NCBI GenBank assembly: GCA_003599455.1
Contig: QZKF01000057.1
Span: 32,710 to 96,709 of the forward strand
Source of the DNA: Comamonadaceae bacterium
Lineage (GTDB): Bacteria; Pseudomonadota; Gammaproteobacteria; Burkholderiales; Burkholderiaceae_C
DNA: 64,000 bases
Reading direction: 5' to 3'
Shown here: positions 46,836 through 55,576 of the stretch, piece after piece
How the letters are laid out: the number at the start of each line of letters is the position of its first letter
How positions within the stretch are numbered: position 1 is the stretch's first letter
Notes under the pieces: generated by a model
Databases searched by the model: none
The model's input: the letters and a program-made list of their open reading frames with translations, nothing else
Told to the model about the DNA's origin: nothing
Made by a program: the position numbers and the translations under genes

Positions 46836-47615
46836 ATGCTCTCCGTGAAAACCCTAGGTGATGAGTCCGCGCCGCTGGCGACGGCGCCGACCCGCGCGCG
46901 CCGCCCGCGCGGCCTGGTGCCCGAAATCGTCGACACCCTGGCCGCCGACATGCGCGAGGGCCGGCTGCAGACCGGTGACAAGCTGGCCACCGAGTCGGAG
47001 CTGATGAACCGCTTCGAGGTCAGCCGCACGGTGGTGCGCGAGGCGATCTCGCGCCTGCAGGCCTCGGGCCTGGTGGAAACGCGGCACGGCATCGGCACCT
47101 TCGTGATGGCGCCGCAAGAGCAGAGCAACTTCCGCATCGCGCCCGAAGACTTCGCCACCGTGGCCGACGTCATCTCGCTGCTGGAGCTGCGCATCAGCCT
47201 GGAGAGCGAGGCCGCCAGCCTGGCCGCGCAGCGCCGCGACGACAGCCACCTGCAGAACATGGCCGCCGCGCTCGCGGCCTTCGAGGCCTCGATCGCCGAG
47301 TCGTCCGACGCCGTGCCCTCGGACTTCCAGTTCCACATGGAGGTGGCGCGCGCCACCGGCAACCGCCACTTCGCCGACCTCATGACCTACCTCGGCACCA
47401 TGATCATTCCGCGCACCCGCATCAACACCGCCAGCAGCGCGCCCGAGGGCCGGCTGGCCTACCTGCGGCGCGTGCACACCGAGCACCAGAACATCTACCA
47501 GGCGATCCGCCTGCGCGACGCCGAGGCCGCGCGCAGCGCCATGCGCACCCACCTCTCGAACAGCCGCGAGCGCCTGCGCCGCGCCCAGCCGGGCGATGCG
47601 CGCGCACCGGCCTGA
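46836..47615 (+). CDS. FadR-subfamily GntR transcriptional regulator
   Basis: A 259-residue regulator. The winged helix spans about residues 28-97 (LVPEIVDTLAADMREGRLQTGDKLATESELMNRFEVSRTVVREAISRLQASGLVETRHGIGTFV). The FCD effector domain spans about 105-245 with the metal/ligand His region FQFHMEVARATGNRHF and HTEHQNIYQAIRLRDAEAARSAMRTHL. AAGGAAAA precedes the ATG. Its place divergent from the uronate operon and next to the semialdehyde dehydrogenase makes it the likely pathway repressor, sensing a uronate or aldarate. Confidence 0.92.
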   Translation: MLSVKTLGDESAPLATAPTRARRPRGLVPEIVDTLAADMREGRLQTGDKLATESELMNRFEVSRTVVREAISRLQASGLVETRHGIGTFVMAPQEQSNFRIAPEDFATVADVISLLELRISLESEAASLAAQRRDDSHLQNMAAALAAFEASIAESSDAVPSDFQFHMEVARATGNRHFADLMTYLGTMIIPRTRINTASSAPEGRLAYLRRVHTEHQNIYQAIRLRDAEAARSAMRTHLSNSRERLRRAQPGDARAPA

Positions 47616-47694
47616 GCCCGGTTTTCCTCGTCCTTCATGCCGGCCCGCGTGGGCCGCGCCCCCTTCGTCCTTTCTCTTTCTGATTTCCCACACC

Positions 47695-49167
47695 ATGAAC
47701 ACACTGCAGTCTTTCGACGCGCGCACCGGCGCGCCCCACGGTGAAGCGCTGACCGCCTCCACACCCGCCGACATCGACGCCGCCGCGCGGGCCGCGGCCG
47801 CCGCCTTCGACACCTGGGGCCACAGCAGCGGTGCGCAGCGTGCCGACCTGCTGAACGCGCTCGCCGCCGCGCTGGAAGCCGACCGCGAGGCGCTGGTCGC
47901 GCTGGCCGACACCGAGACCGCGCTGGGCACTGCGCGCCTCAACGGCGAGCTCGACCGCACCGCGTTCCAGCTGCGCCGCTTCGCCGGCATCGCCGCGCGC
48001 GGCGTGCCCTTCGAGCGGCTGGACGACCCGGCCGTGGCGGGCGCGCCGCCCGTGGGCCATCCGGCCATGCACCGCCAGCGCGTGCCGCTCGGCCCGGTGG
48101 CCATGTTCGCGGCCAGCAACTTTCCGTTCGCGTTCTCGGTGCTCGGTGGCGACACCGCCTCGGCGCTGGCCGCGGGCTGCCCGGTGGTGGTGAAGGCGCA
48201 CCCGGGCCACCCGCTGCTGTCGCAGCGCGTGTTCGGTCTCATCCGTGAGGTGCTGCAGGCGCAGGGTCTGCCCGCCGGCCTGGTGGGCCTGGTGCAGGGC
48301 GCGGGGGTGGAGGTGGGCGTGGCGCTGGTGCGCCATCCGCTGATCGCCGCCGGCGCCTTCACCGGCTCCACGCGCGGCGGTGCGGCGCTGCAGGCCGAGG
48401 CGAATGCACGGCCGCGCCCGATTCCCTTCTATGGCGAGCTCGGTTCCATCAACCCGGTGGTGGCGCTGCCCGCGGCGCTGGAAGCGAAAGGCGCCGAACT
48501 CGCCACCACGCTGGCCGGTTCGATCGCGCTGGGCTGTGGCCAGTTCTGCACCAACCCGGGCCTGATCGTGCTGCTCGACGGCCCCGCGTCCGACGCCTTC
48601 GTCGCCCAGCTCGCCACCGCGCTCGCCGCGCAGACGCCGCACGCCATGCTCACCAGCGGCATGCGCCGCGCGTTCGACGCCGGCGTGGCGCGCTTCATCG
48701 AACACGGCGCGCAGCCGCTGGTGCAGCAGCCCGGCAGCGCGCAGGCGCCCGGCCCGCAGCTGCTGCAGGTCAGCGCCACGCAGTTCCTGCAACAGGCCGC
48801 GCTGCACGACGAGGTGTTCGGTCCGTCCAGCCTGGTGGTGCGCGCGGCCTCGCAGGCCGAGGTGCTCGCGGTGCTGGCCGCGGTGGGCGGCAGCCTCACG
48901 GTGACGCTCTGGGGCGCCGAGACCGAATCCGACGACACGCGCGCGCTGGTGCGCGGCGCCATGGCGATCGCTGGGCGCGTGCTGTTCGCCGGCGTGCCCA
49001 CGGGCGTGGCGGTCACGGCCGCGCAGCAGCACGGCGGCCCCTGGCCTTCGTCCACCACGCCCATGACCACCTCGGTGGGCGACGCCGCGCTCGAGCGTTT
49101 CCTGCGCCCGGTGAGCCTGCAGGACGCGCCGGCCTGGGTGCTCGCGGGGCAAGGCCGGCCGTGCTGA
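47695..49167 (+). CDS. Alpha-ketoglutarate semialdehyde dehydrogenase (aldehyde dehydrogenase)
   Basis: A 490-residue NADP-type aldehyde dehydrogenase of the KGSADH branch. The catalytic Cys is C285 in LGCGQFCTNPG, and the general base is E248 in YGELGSINPV. The cofactor loop is FTGSTRGG. FAASNFPFAFSVLGGDTASALAAGCPVVVKAHPGHP and HGGPWPSSTTPMTTSVG are characteristic of KGSADH. It oxidises the KdgD product to alpha-ketoglutarate, completing the route to the TCA cycle. It lies 79 bp downstream of the regulator. No strong ribosome site is seen. Confidence 0.92.
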   Translation: MNTLQSFDARTGAPHGEALTASTPADIDAAARAAAAAFDTWGHSSGAQRADLLNALAAALEADREALVALADTETALGTARLNGELDRTAFQLRRFAGIAARGVPFERLDDPAVAGAPPVGHPAMHRQRVPLGPVAMFAASNFPFAFSVLGGDTASALAAGCPVVVKAHPGHPLLSQRVFGLIREVLQAQGLPAGLVGLVQGAGVEVGVALVRHPLIAAGAFTGSTRGGAALQAEANARPRPIPFYGELGSINPVVALPAALEAKGAELATTLAGSIALGCGQFCTNPGLIVLLDGPASDAFVAQLATALAAQTPHAMLTSGMRRAFDAGVARFIEHGAQPLVQQPGSAQAPGPQLLQVSATQFLQQAALHDEVFGPSSLVVRAASQAEVLAVLAAVGGSLTVTLWGAETESDDTRALVRGAMAIAGRVLFAGVPTGVAVTAAQQHGGPWPSSTTPMTTSVGDAALERFLRPVSLQDAPAWVLAGQGRPC

Positions 49168-50126
49168 ACGGCATGCGCGGCGCGGCCTTCTTCAGCCGCC
49201 CGCGCAACGTGGTCTGGCTGGCCACGCTGTGCTGCCTGCTCTGGGGCAGCGCCTACCCGGCCATCAAGAGCGGCTACGCGCTGCTGGCCATCGGCCGCGA
49301 CGACACCGCCTCGCAGCTCGTGTTCGCGGGTTGGCGCTTCGTGCTCGCGGGTGTGCTGCTGCTGGGCATGGCGCGCGCCATGGGCCGTCCGGTGTTCGCG
49401 CTCTCGCGCGGCGACCTGGGCCGCATCGGCTTGCTGGGCCTCACGCAGACCTCGCTGCAGTACGTGTTCTTCTACATCGGCCTGGCCCACACCACCGGCG
49501 TGAAGGCCTCCATCCTGAACGCCACCGGCACCTTCTTCAGCGTGCTGCTGGCGCATTTCATCTACCACGACGACCGCCTGCACCGCCGCAAGCTGTTGGG
49601 CTGCCTGGTCGGCTTCGCGGGCGTGATGGCGGTGAACCTGCGCGGTGGCCAGGAGCTGGGCGCGGCCTTCACCTGGCTGGGCGACGGCTTCATCGTGGTC
49701 GCGGCCTTCGTGCTCTCGGCCGCCAGCATCTACGGCAAGCGGCTGTCGCAGCAGATCGACGCCATGGTCATGACCGCGTACCAGCTCGCCATCGGCGGCC
49801 TGGTGCTGTCGCTGGTGGGCCATGCCGGCGGCGGCGCCCTGCACGGCATGGGCGTGGCGGCGGCGTCGCTGCTGTTCTACATGGCGGTGCTCTCGGCCGT
49901 GGCCTTTGCCCTCTGGGCGGCGCTGCTCCAGCACAACCGCGTGGGTGGCGTCGCGGTGTTCAACTTCCTGATCCCGGTGTTCGGCGCGCTGCTCTCGGCG
50001 CTGTTCCTGGGCGAAGACATCCTGGCCTGGCGCAATGCCGTGGCCCTGCTGCTGGTCTGCGGCGGCATCTGGCTCGTCACCGCCGAGCCGCGCACGACCC
50101 CACGCGAGAACGCCCCACCCGGTTGA
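49161..50126 (+). CDS. EamA-family (DMT) transporter
   Basis: A 321-residue membrane protein with ten predicted helices in two EamA repeats (about residues 18-140 and 165-310). Hallmarks are LLWGSAYPAIKSGY near the start, LLGLTQTSLQYVFFYIGLAHTTGVKASIL in repeat one and FNFLIPVFGALLSALFLGE in repeat two. The start is GTG at 49161, overlapping the dehydrogenase stop by 7 bp; ATG at 49173 is an alternative. The substrate is unknown. Overlap suggests co-transcription with the uronate genes. Confidence 0.87.
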   Translation: MLNGMRGAAFFSRPRNVVWLATLCCLLWGSAYPAIKSGYALLAIGRDDTASQLVFAGWRFVLAGVLLLGMARAMGRPVFALSRGDLGRIGLLGLTQTSLQYVFFYIGLAHTTGVKASILNATGTFFSVLLAHFIYHDDRLHRRKLLGCLVGFAGVMAVNLRGGQELGAAFTWLGDGFIVVAAFVLSAASIYGKRLSQQIDAMVMTAYQLAIGGLVLSLVGHAGGGALHGMGVAAASLLFYMAVLSAVAFALWAALLQHNRVGGVAVFNFLIPVFGALLSALFLGEDILAWRNAVALLLVCGGIWLVTAEPRTTPRENAPPG

Positions 50127-50220
50127 CCCGGCGCGTGCGGTGGCGCGCCATCGGCGCTACAGTCCGGCCTTGCCCGTGCGCACCGGATGGTCCGGCGCCC
50201 GTGGGGTACGAGGAGTCGTC

Positions 50221-50805
50221 ATGGTGTGGTTGATCCTGGGCCTGGCCCTGTTCCTGGGCGTGCATTCGGTGTCCATCGTCTCGCCACAGGGCCGCCACGC
50301 GCTCGCGCAGCGCATGGGCGAGGGCGGCTTCAAGGGCCTCTACACGCTGGTCTCTCTCGCCGGTTTCGCGCTCATCGTCTGGGGCTATGGCCTGGCGCGC
50401 GAGGCGCCGGTGCTGCTCTACACCCTGCCCACCGGCATGCGCCACCTCGCGGCCCTGCTCATGCTGCCGGTGTTCGTGCTGCTGTTCGCGGCCTACCTGC
50501 CCGGGCGCATCCAGCGCGCGGCGAAACACCCCATGCTGCTCGCGGTGAAGTTCTGGGCGCTGGCCCACCTGCTGGCCAACGGCACACTGGCCGATGTGCT
50601 GCTGTTCGGTGGTTTCCTGGCCTGGGCCGTGGCCGACCGCATCTCGGTCAAGCGCCGCGCCGCGGCCGGTCTGTTGCGCAGCGCACCGACGCGCGCGGGC
50701 GGTCCGGTCAACGATGCGATCGCGCTCGTGGGCGGCCTGGCCGTCTATGCGGTGTTCGTGCTCTGGGCGCACGCCTGGCTGTTCGGTGTAAGACCGATGG
50801 GTTGA
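50221..50805 (+). CDS. NnrU family membrane protein
   Basis: A 194-residue membrane protein with about five hydrophobic helices. It starts MVWLILGLALFLGVHSVSIVSPQGR and contains GFKGLYTLVSLAGFALIVWGYG and RIQRAAKHPMLLAVKFWALAHLLANG, all typical of NnrU, first linked to nitric oxide and nitrite reduction. The isoprenoid/phytol-related NnrU fold has no proven chemistry here. GAGGAG precedes the ATG. A TACAGT at 50158-50163 is a possible -10 box. Confidence 0.88.
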   Translation: MVWLILGLALFLGVHSVSIVSPQGRHALAQRMGEGGFKGLYTLVSLAGFALIVWGYGLAREAPVLLYTLPTGMRHLAALLMLPVFVLLFAAYLPGRIQRAAKHPMLLAVKFWALAHLLANGTLADVLLFGGFLAWAVADRISVKRRAAAGLLRSAPTRAGGPVNDAIALVGGLAVYAVFVLWAHAWLFGVRPMG

Positions 50806-50881
50806 AACGGACAGACCCAGGGGAACCCCACGCCACGTGCATGCACCAACCGGCTTGTTTCACTTTTCGATGCCCCTGGAC

Positions 50882-52024
50882 ATGACCTCGACACGCCCCC
50901 TCGCCAGCGCTCCGCTGGGCCTGCTGATTGTTCTCGTGGGCGCGCTCGGCGCCGGCACCGTTTTCGCGCAAGCCTCCCGGGTCACCACCGAGGTGGTCGC
51001 CCGCGGCCTGCAGAACCCCTGGGCGCTGGCCTTCATCGGCGAAGGCCGCATGCTGGTGACCGAGCGGCCCGGGCGCATGCGCGTGGTCGGTGCCGACGGC
51101 CGACTGGGCCCGCCGCTGGCCGGCGTGCCCGAGGTCGACGCGGTGGGGCAGGGCGGCTTGCTCGACCTGATCACCGACCGCGATTTCGCGCGCAACCGCA
51201 CCGTGCATTTCTGCTACTCGGAGGCGGGCACCCTCGGCATCGGCAATTCCACCGCCATGGCCTCGGCCCGCCTCTCGGCCGACGCCAGCGCGCTGGAGGA
51301 CGTGAAGGTCGTCTTCAGCCAGAAGCCCAAGGTCGGCAGCCGCCTGCACTTCGGTTGCCGCATCGTGCAGGCCGGCGACGGCAGCCTGTTCCTCGCGCTG
51401 GGCGATCGCTACACCCGCATGGCCGATGCGCAGACGCTGGACACCCACCACGGCAAGGTGGTGCGCGTGCGCGCCGACGGCAGCGCCCACCCCGACAACC
51501 CCTTCGTGGGCCGCAGCGGCGCGCTGCCCGAGATCTGGAGCCTGGGCCACCGCAACCCGCAAGCCGCCACGCTCGGCCCCGATGGCCGGCTCTGGGTGAT
51601 CGAACACGGCCCGCAAGGCGGCGACGAGATCAACCGGCCCGAGGCCGGCAAGAACTACGGCTGGCCGGTCATCACCTACGGCGAGAACTACGGCGGCGGC
51701 ACCATCGGCGAAGGCCTCACGAGCAAGGCCGGGCTGGAGCAGCCGCTGCACTACTGGAAGCCGTCGATCGCGCCCTCGGGCATGGCCTTCGTGAAGAGCG
51801 ATCGCTATGGCAAGGACTGGCAGGGCAGCCTGCTGGTGGGTTCGCTCAAGTTCCGCTACCTCGCGCGCCTGGTGCTCGACGGCGAGCGCGTGCTGCGCGA
51901 AGACAGGCTGCTGCCCGACCTGGGCCAGCGCGTGCGCGACGTGCGCGAAGGCCCGGACGGCCTGATCTACCTGCTCACCGACGAGCGCGACGGGCAGCTG
52001 CTGCGCCTGAAACCCGGAGGCTGA
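50882..52024 (+). CDS. PQQ-dependent soluble aldose sugar dehydrogenase family protein
   Basis: A 380-residue exported six-bladed beta-propeller of the GSDH/Asd (YliI) family. A signal peptide (about residues 1-30, ending VFAQ) is followed by LQNPWALAFIGEGRMLVTERPGRMRVV, the catalytic-His-type HFGCRIVQAGDG, and WVIEHGPQGGDEINRPEAGKNYGWPVITYGENY, a PQQ/calcium-site hallmark. It oxidises free aldoses in the periplasm. The start at 50882 gives a clean signal peptide; ATGs at 50837 and 50870 are alternatives. It lies 6 bp upstream of egtB, which may be chance or co-transcription. Confidence 0.88.
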   Translation: MTSTRPLASAPLGLLIVLVGALGAGTVFAQASRVTTEVVARGLQNPWALAFIGEGRMLVTERPGRMRVVGADGRLGPPLAGVPEVDAVGQGGLLDLITDRDFARNRTVHFCYSEAGTLGIGNSTAMASARLSADASALEDVKVVFSQKPKVGSRLHFGCRIVQAGDGSLFLALGDRYTRMADAQTLDTHHGKVVRVRADGSAHPDNPFVGRSGALPEIWSLGHRNPQAATLGPDGRLWVIEHGPQGGDEINRPEAGKNYGWPVITYGENYGGGTIGEGLTSKAGLEQPLHYWKPSIAPSGMAFVKSDRYGKDWQGSLLVGSLKFRYLARLVLDGERVLREDRLLPDLGQRVRDVREGPDGLIYLLTDERDGQLLRLKPGG

Positions 52025-52030
52025 CCCGCC

Positions 52031-53353
52031 ATGAACCCCACGCCCCAGACGGCCGCGGCGCCCCGCGCGCAGGCAGACGCCCAGCGCAGCGCGCTGGCCC
52101 GCCACCACACTGCCGTGCGCGAGCGCAGCCGCGCGCTGGCCGCACCGCTCTCGCCCGAGGACTGCCAGGCCCAGTCCATGCCCGATGCCAGCCCGACCAA
52201 GTGGCACCTGGCGCACACCACCTGGTTCTTCGAGACCTTCGTGCTCGAGCGTTTCGAGCCCGGCTTCAAAACCTTCGACCCCGCGTTCCGCGCGCTCTAC
52301 AACAGCTACTACAACGGTGTCGGCGAACCGTTCCCGCGGGCGCAGCGCGGCCTGGTCACGCGGCCCGACCTGGCCGGCGTGTGGCGCTGGCGCGCGCAGG
52401 TCGACGAGCGCATCGCGCGCCTGATCGAGCGTAGCGACAACCCCGAAGCCCTGCGCCTGATCGAGCTGGGCCTGCACCACGAGCAGCAGCACCAGGAGCT
52501 GCTGCTCACCGACATCAAGCACCTGCTGTCCCTCAACCCGCTGCGCCCGGCCTACCAGCGCCACTGGCCGCTGGTGTCGGTGAGCACGGTGGCGCCGCGC
52601 TGGCTGGAGCAAGCGGGTGGCCTGGTCGAGATCGGCCACGCGGGCGCGGGCTTCGCGTTCGACAACGAGACGCCGCGGCACCGCCAGTGGCTCGAACCGC
52701 ATGCGCTCATGAACCGGCTGGTGACGCACGGCGAGTGGTGGGCCTTCGTGCAGGACGGCGGCTACACCGACCCGCGCTGGTGGCTCGCCGCCGGATGGGA
52801 CTGGGTGCGCGCGCACGGCCTGCGCGCGCCGCTCTACTGGACGCTGCCGTCCACCGGCGCGGCCTTGCCCACGGTGTTCACGCTGCACGGCGAGGTGCCG
52901 CTGGACCCGCACACGCCGGTGGTGCACGTCAGCTATTTCGAGGCCGACGCCTTCGCGCGCTGGGCCGCGGCCACCCACGCCGACTGGGCCGGCGCGCGCC
53001 TGCCAACCGAGGCCGAGTGGGAGGCCGCCGCGGCGCCGTTGCCGGTGCAGGGCAACCTGCAGGACGGTGACGCCCTGCACCCGCTGCCCGTGCGGACCGC
53101 GGGCGAGGGCCTGCGCCAGATGTACGGTGACGTGTGGGAGTGGACCAGCAGCAGCTACGGCGCCTACCCCGGCTACCAGCCGGCCGAAGGCGCGGTGGGC
53201 GAGTACAACGGCAAGTTCATGGTCAACCAGACCGTGCTGCGCGGCGGCTCGTGCGCCACGCCAGCCTCGCACCTGCGCGCGAGCTACCGCAACTTCTTTC
53301 CCACCGACGCGCGCTGGCAGTTCAGCGGGCTGCGCCTGGCGCGCAGTCTGTAA
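52031..53353 (+). CDS. egtB: Ergothioneine biosynthesis sulfoxide synthase EgtB
   Basis: A non-haem iron enzyme of 440 residues that joins a thiol to hercynine with oxygen. The N-terminal DinB-like domain carries H62 in WHLAHTTWF and the iron ligands H150-x3-H154-x-E156 in HHEQQHQELLLTDIKH. The C-terminal formylglycine-generating-enzyme-like domain has LPTEAEWEAAA, GDVWEWTSSSYGAYPGY and RGGSCATP. The ending RASYRNFFPTDARWQFSGLRLAR is typical of EgtB. It precedes egtD by 21 bp. A second EgtB-like gene, senA, lies at 54380. Confidence 0.94.
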   Translation: MNPTPQTAAAPRAQADAQRSALARHHTAVRERSRALAAPLSPEDCQAQSMPDASPTKWHLAHTTWFFETFVLERFEPGFKTFDPAFRALYNSYYNGVGEPFPRAQRGLVTRPDLAGVWRWRAQVDERIARLIERSDNPEALRLIELGLHHEQQHQELLLTDIKHLLSLNPLRPAYQRHWPLVSVSTVAPRWLEQAGGLVEIGHAGAGFAFDNETPRHRQWLEPHALMNRLVTHGEWWAFVQDGGYTDPRWWLAAGWDWVRAHGLRAPLYWTLPSTGAALPTVFTLHGEVPLDPHTPVVHVSYFEADAFARWAAATHADWAGARLPTEAEWEAAAAPLPVQGNLQDGDALHPLPVRTAGEGLRQMYGDVWEWTSSSYGAYPGYQPAEGAVGEYNGKFMVNQTVLRGGSCATPASHLRASYRNFFPTDARWQFSGLRLARSL

Positions 53354-53374
53354 CACATACGAAACCCGGCACCC

Positions 53375-54376
53375 ATGCGACACACCACCCTGGCCCCGCA
53401 CTTCGTCCAGTTGCACCACCCGGCGGCGGGCGCGTCGCACCCCGAGCTGGTCGCCGGCTTGCTGGAGACGCCCGCGCGCATCGCGCCGAAGTTTTTTTAC
53501 GACGCCCTCGGTTCGCGCCTGTTCGATGCGATCACCGAACTGCCCGAGTACTACCCCACACGCACCGAAGCCGCCGTGTTCGCGCAACACGGTGCCGACA
53601 TGGCGCGCCATGTGCCCGAGGGCGCGGTGATGGTCGATCTGGGCGCCGGCAGCTGCGCCAAGGCAGCGCGCCTGTTCCCGGTGCTGCAGCCCGCGGCCTA
53701 CCTGCCGGTGGACATCTCGGTGGACTACCTGCGCGACACGCTGGCCGCGCTGCAGCAGCGCCACCCCGAGCTGCCCATGCTGGGCCTGGGCATGGACTTC
53801 TCGGCGCGCCTGTCGCTCGGCCCCGCCGCCGGTGCGTGGCTGGCCGAACGCGCGCTTGCCGAGCAGCCGCGCCTGGTGTTCTACCCCGGCTCCAGCATCG
53901 GCAACTTCACGCCCGACGAAGCGCTGGCCCTGCTGTGCCAGGCGCATGCGGTGTGCCGCTCGGGTGGGGCGGGCGGTGGTTTGCTGATCGGCGTGGACCG
54001 CGTGAAGCCGCGTGCCGTGCTCGAACCCGCCTACGACGACGCGCTGGGCGTGACCGCCGCCTTCAACCGCAACCTGCTGCTGCACGTGAACCGCCTGCTC
54101 GGTGCCGATTTCGCGCCCGCCGCGTGGCGGCATGTCGGCTTGTACAACGCGGTCGAGTCGCGCATCGAGATGCACCTGCAGGCCACCGGCGCGCAGACCG
54201 TGCGCTGGCCCGGCGGCGAGCGCGCGTTCGCCGACGGCGAGCGCCTGCACACCGAGAACTCCTACAAGTGGGAACCCGGGGCCTTCGAGGCCCTGCTGCG
54301 CGAGGCCGGCTTCGGCGAGGTCCGGCACTGGACCGATGCGCAAGGCTGGTTCAGCGTGTTCTGGGCGCCGGCCTGA
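53375..54376 (+). CDS. egtD: L-histidine N-alpha-methyltransferase EgtD
   Basis: Trimethylates histidine to hercynine using SAM; 333 residues. Family motifs are PKFFYDALGSRLFDAITELPEYYPTRTEAAVF, the SAM loop VDLGAGSCAKA, FYPGSSIGNFTPDEA and IGVDRVKPRAVLEPAYDDALGVTAAFNRN. The C-terminus has ENSYKW, which binds the histidine. Hercynine is the common precursor of ergothioneine (EgtB) and selenoneine (SenA), so this one gene serves both pathways here. It ends 3 bp from the convergent senA stop. Confidence 0.95.
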   Translation: MRHTTLAPHFVQLHHPAAGASHPELVAGLLETPARIAPKFFYDALGSRLFDAITELPEYYPTRTEAAVFAQHGADMARHVPEGAVMVDLGAGSCAKAARLFPVLQPAAYLPVDISVDYLRDTLAALQQRHPELPMLGLGMDFSARLSLGPAAGAWLAERALAEQPRLVFYPGSSIGNFTPDEALALLCQAHAVCRSGGAGGGLLIGVDRVKPRAVLEPAYDDALGVTAAFNRNLLLHVNRLLGADFAPAAWRHVGLYNAVESRIEMHLQATGAQTVRWPGGERAFADGERLHTENSYKWEPGAFEALLREAGFGEVRHWTDAQGWFSVFWAPA

Positions 54377-54379
54377 AGC

Positions 54380-55576
54380 TCACGGCGCCACGCTGCGAAA
54401 GCCGGCGTGGATGTCGTTGCGCCCGGCAGTGAAGAAGTTGCGGTAGCCCGGGTGGCGCATGCGCGGCGCGGTGCCGGGGCCGGCGCCCTTGAGCACCGGG
54501 CGCCCGTCGAACCAGGGCTGTGAGTAGTCCCTGTAGGGATGGGGCACGAAGCCGGGGTAGGGCGCGAAGGCGCTCGCGGTCCATTCCCAGACCTCGCCCC
54601 AGGCAAAGCCTGTGAGCGTGCGCGCCGCGTGCTCCCATTCGGCCTCGGTCGGCAGGCGCCGGCCGGCCCAGCGGCACCAGGCCCGGGCTTCGTCGGCGCT
54701 GAGGTGGCAGGCGGGCGCCTGCAGGTCCAGCGCTTGCCATTGGCCGAAGCGCTGCTGCTCCCAGCCCAGGGGCGTGTGGCGCAGGTGGCGCGGCGTGGCG
54801 ACGCCACCGGCCTCCACCCACGGCAGGTACTGCGACCAGCGCACCGCGTGCGCATCGATCTCGAAGGCCTCCACCCGCACCGTGTGGGCACCGAGTTCGT
54901 TGTCGAACGCGAAGCCGGCGCCGTCATGGCCGAGCCGCACTTCGCCGGCCGGCACGAGCAGGCTGCCTGCGGGCGGCGGCAGCAGCGCGCGGGGCGTGTC
55001 GCCCGGATCGATGCCCAGCGTCTGCGCCATGTAGACCGCCGCCTCGGCGTGCATGTCCTCGTGGAACAGCGCGAGGCGGAAGAAGTACAGGGCCTCGTCG
55101 GTCTCGTCGGCCTGCTTCAGCAGCGCCAGCGTGTCGCGCAGGCCGGCCGCGAGGTCGGCGCGCACCGCGTCGGCGTCTGGCAGGGCCAGATGCCAGCGGG
55201 TGTCATGCGCCACGGTGCTGGAGTTGTAGAGGGCGTCGGCGTCCAGGCCGCGCATGGCCTGGCGGGCTGGGCTGCGGGGCGCATCGGGATCGGCGCCGGT
55301 GCCGCGGTCGCGCTGCGCGTGGCGCGCGATCCACCAGTCGGCGAACCAGCCCACGTGGCCCAGTTCCCACAGCGGTGGGTTCAACTCGGGCGTGCAGGGC
55401 ACGCGAAGGCCGGGGCCCAGCGCGCTTTCGAACGCGGCGAACTGGCCCAGCGTGCGATCGCGCGCCTCCACCAGGGCGCGCGCGAGTGTGGCCCGGTTGG
55501 CACGACGGGCCTGGTCGGCCGCGGCCCAACGGCCTGCCAGGCCATCGGACACAATCCGGTCTCCGGTTGCACCCAT
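54380..55576 (-). CDS. senA: Selenoneine synthase SenA (EgtB-like)
   Basis: A non-haem iron enzyme of 398 residues that couples selenosugar and hercynine to make the selenoneine precursor. The DinB-like part has H74 in LWELGHVGWFADWW and the ligands H172-x3-H176-x-E178 in FHEDMHAEAAVYM. The C-terminal FGE-like domain has LPTEAEWEHAA and WEWTASAFAPYPGF. It differs from the EgtB at 52031, with the VGWFADWWIARH and YNSSTVAHDTRW segments I associate with SenA. The ATG at 55576 overlaps the senB ATG head to head; GTG at 55552 with GGAG upstream is an alternative start. Confidence 0.9.
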   Translation of the reverse strand: MGATGDRIVSDGLAGRWAAADQARRANRATLARALVEARDRTLGQFAAFESALGPGLRVPCTPELNPPLWELGHVGWFADWWIARHAQRDRGTGADPDAPRSPARQAMRGLDADALYNSSTVAHDTRWHLALPDADAVRADLAAGLRDTLALLKQADETDEALYFFRLALFHEDMHAEAAVYMAQTLGIDPGDTPRALLPPPAGSLLVPAGEVRLGHDGAGFAFDNELGAHTVRVEAFEIDAHAVRWSQYLPWVEAGGVATPRHLRHTPLGWEQQRFGQWQALDLQAPACHLSADEARAWCRWAGRRLPTEAEWEHAARTLTGFAWGEVWEWTASAFAPYPGFVPHPYRDYSQPWFDGRPVLKGAGPGTAPRMRHPGYRNFFTAGRNDIHAGFRSVAP

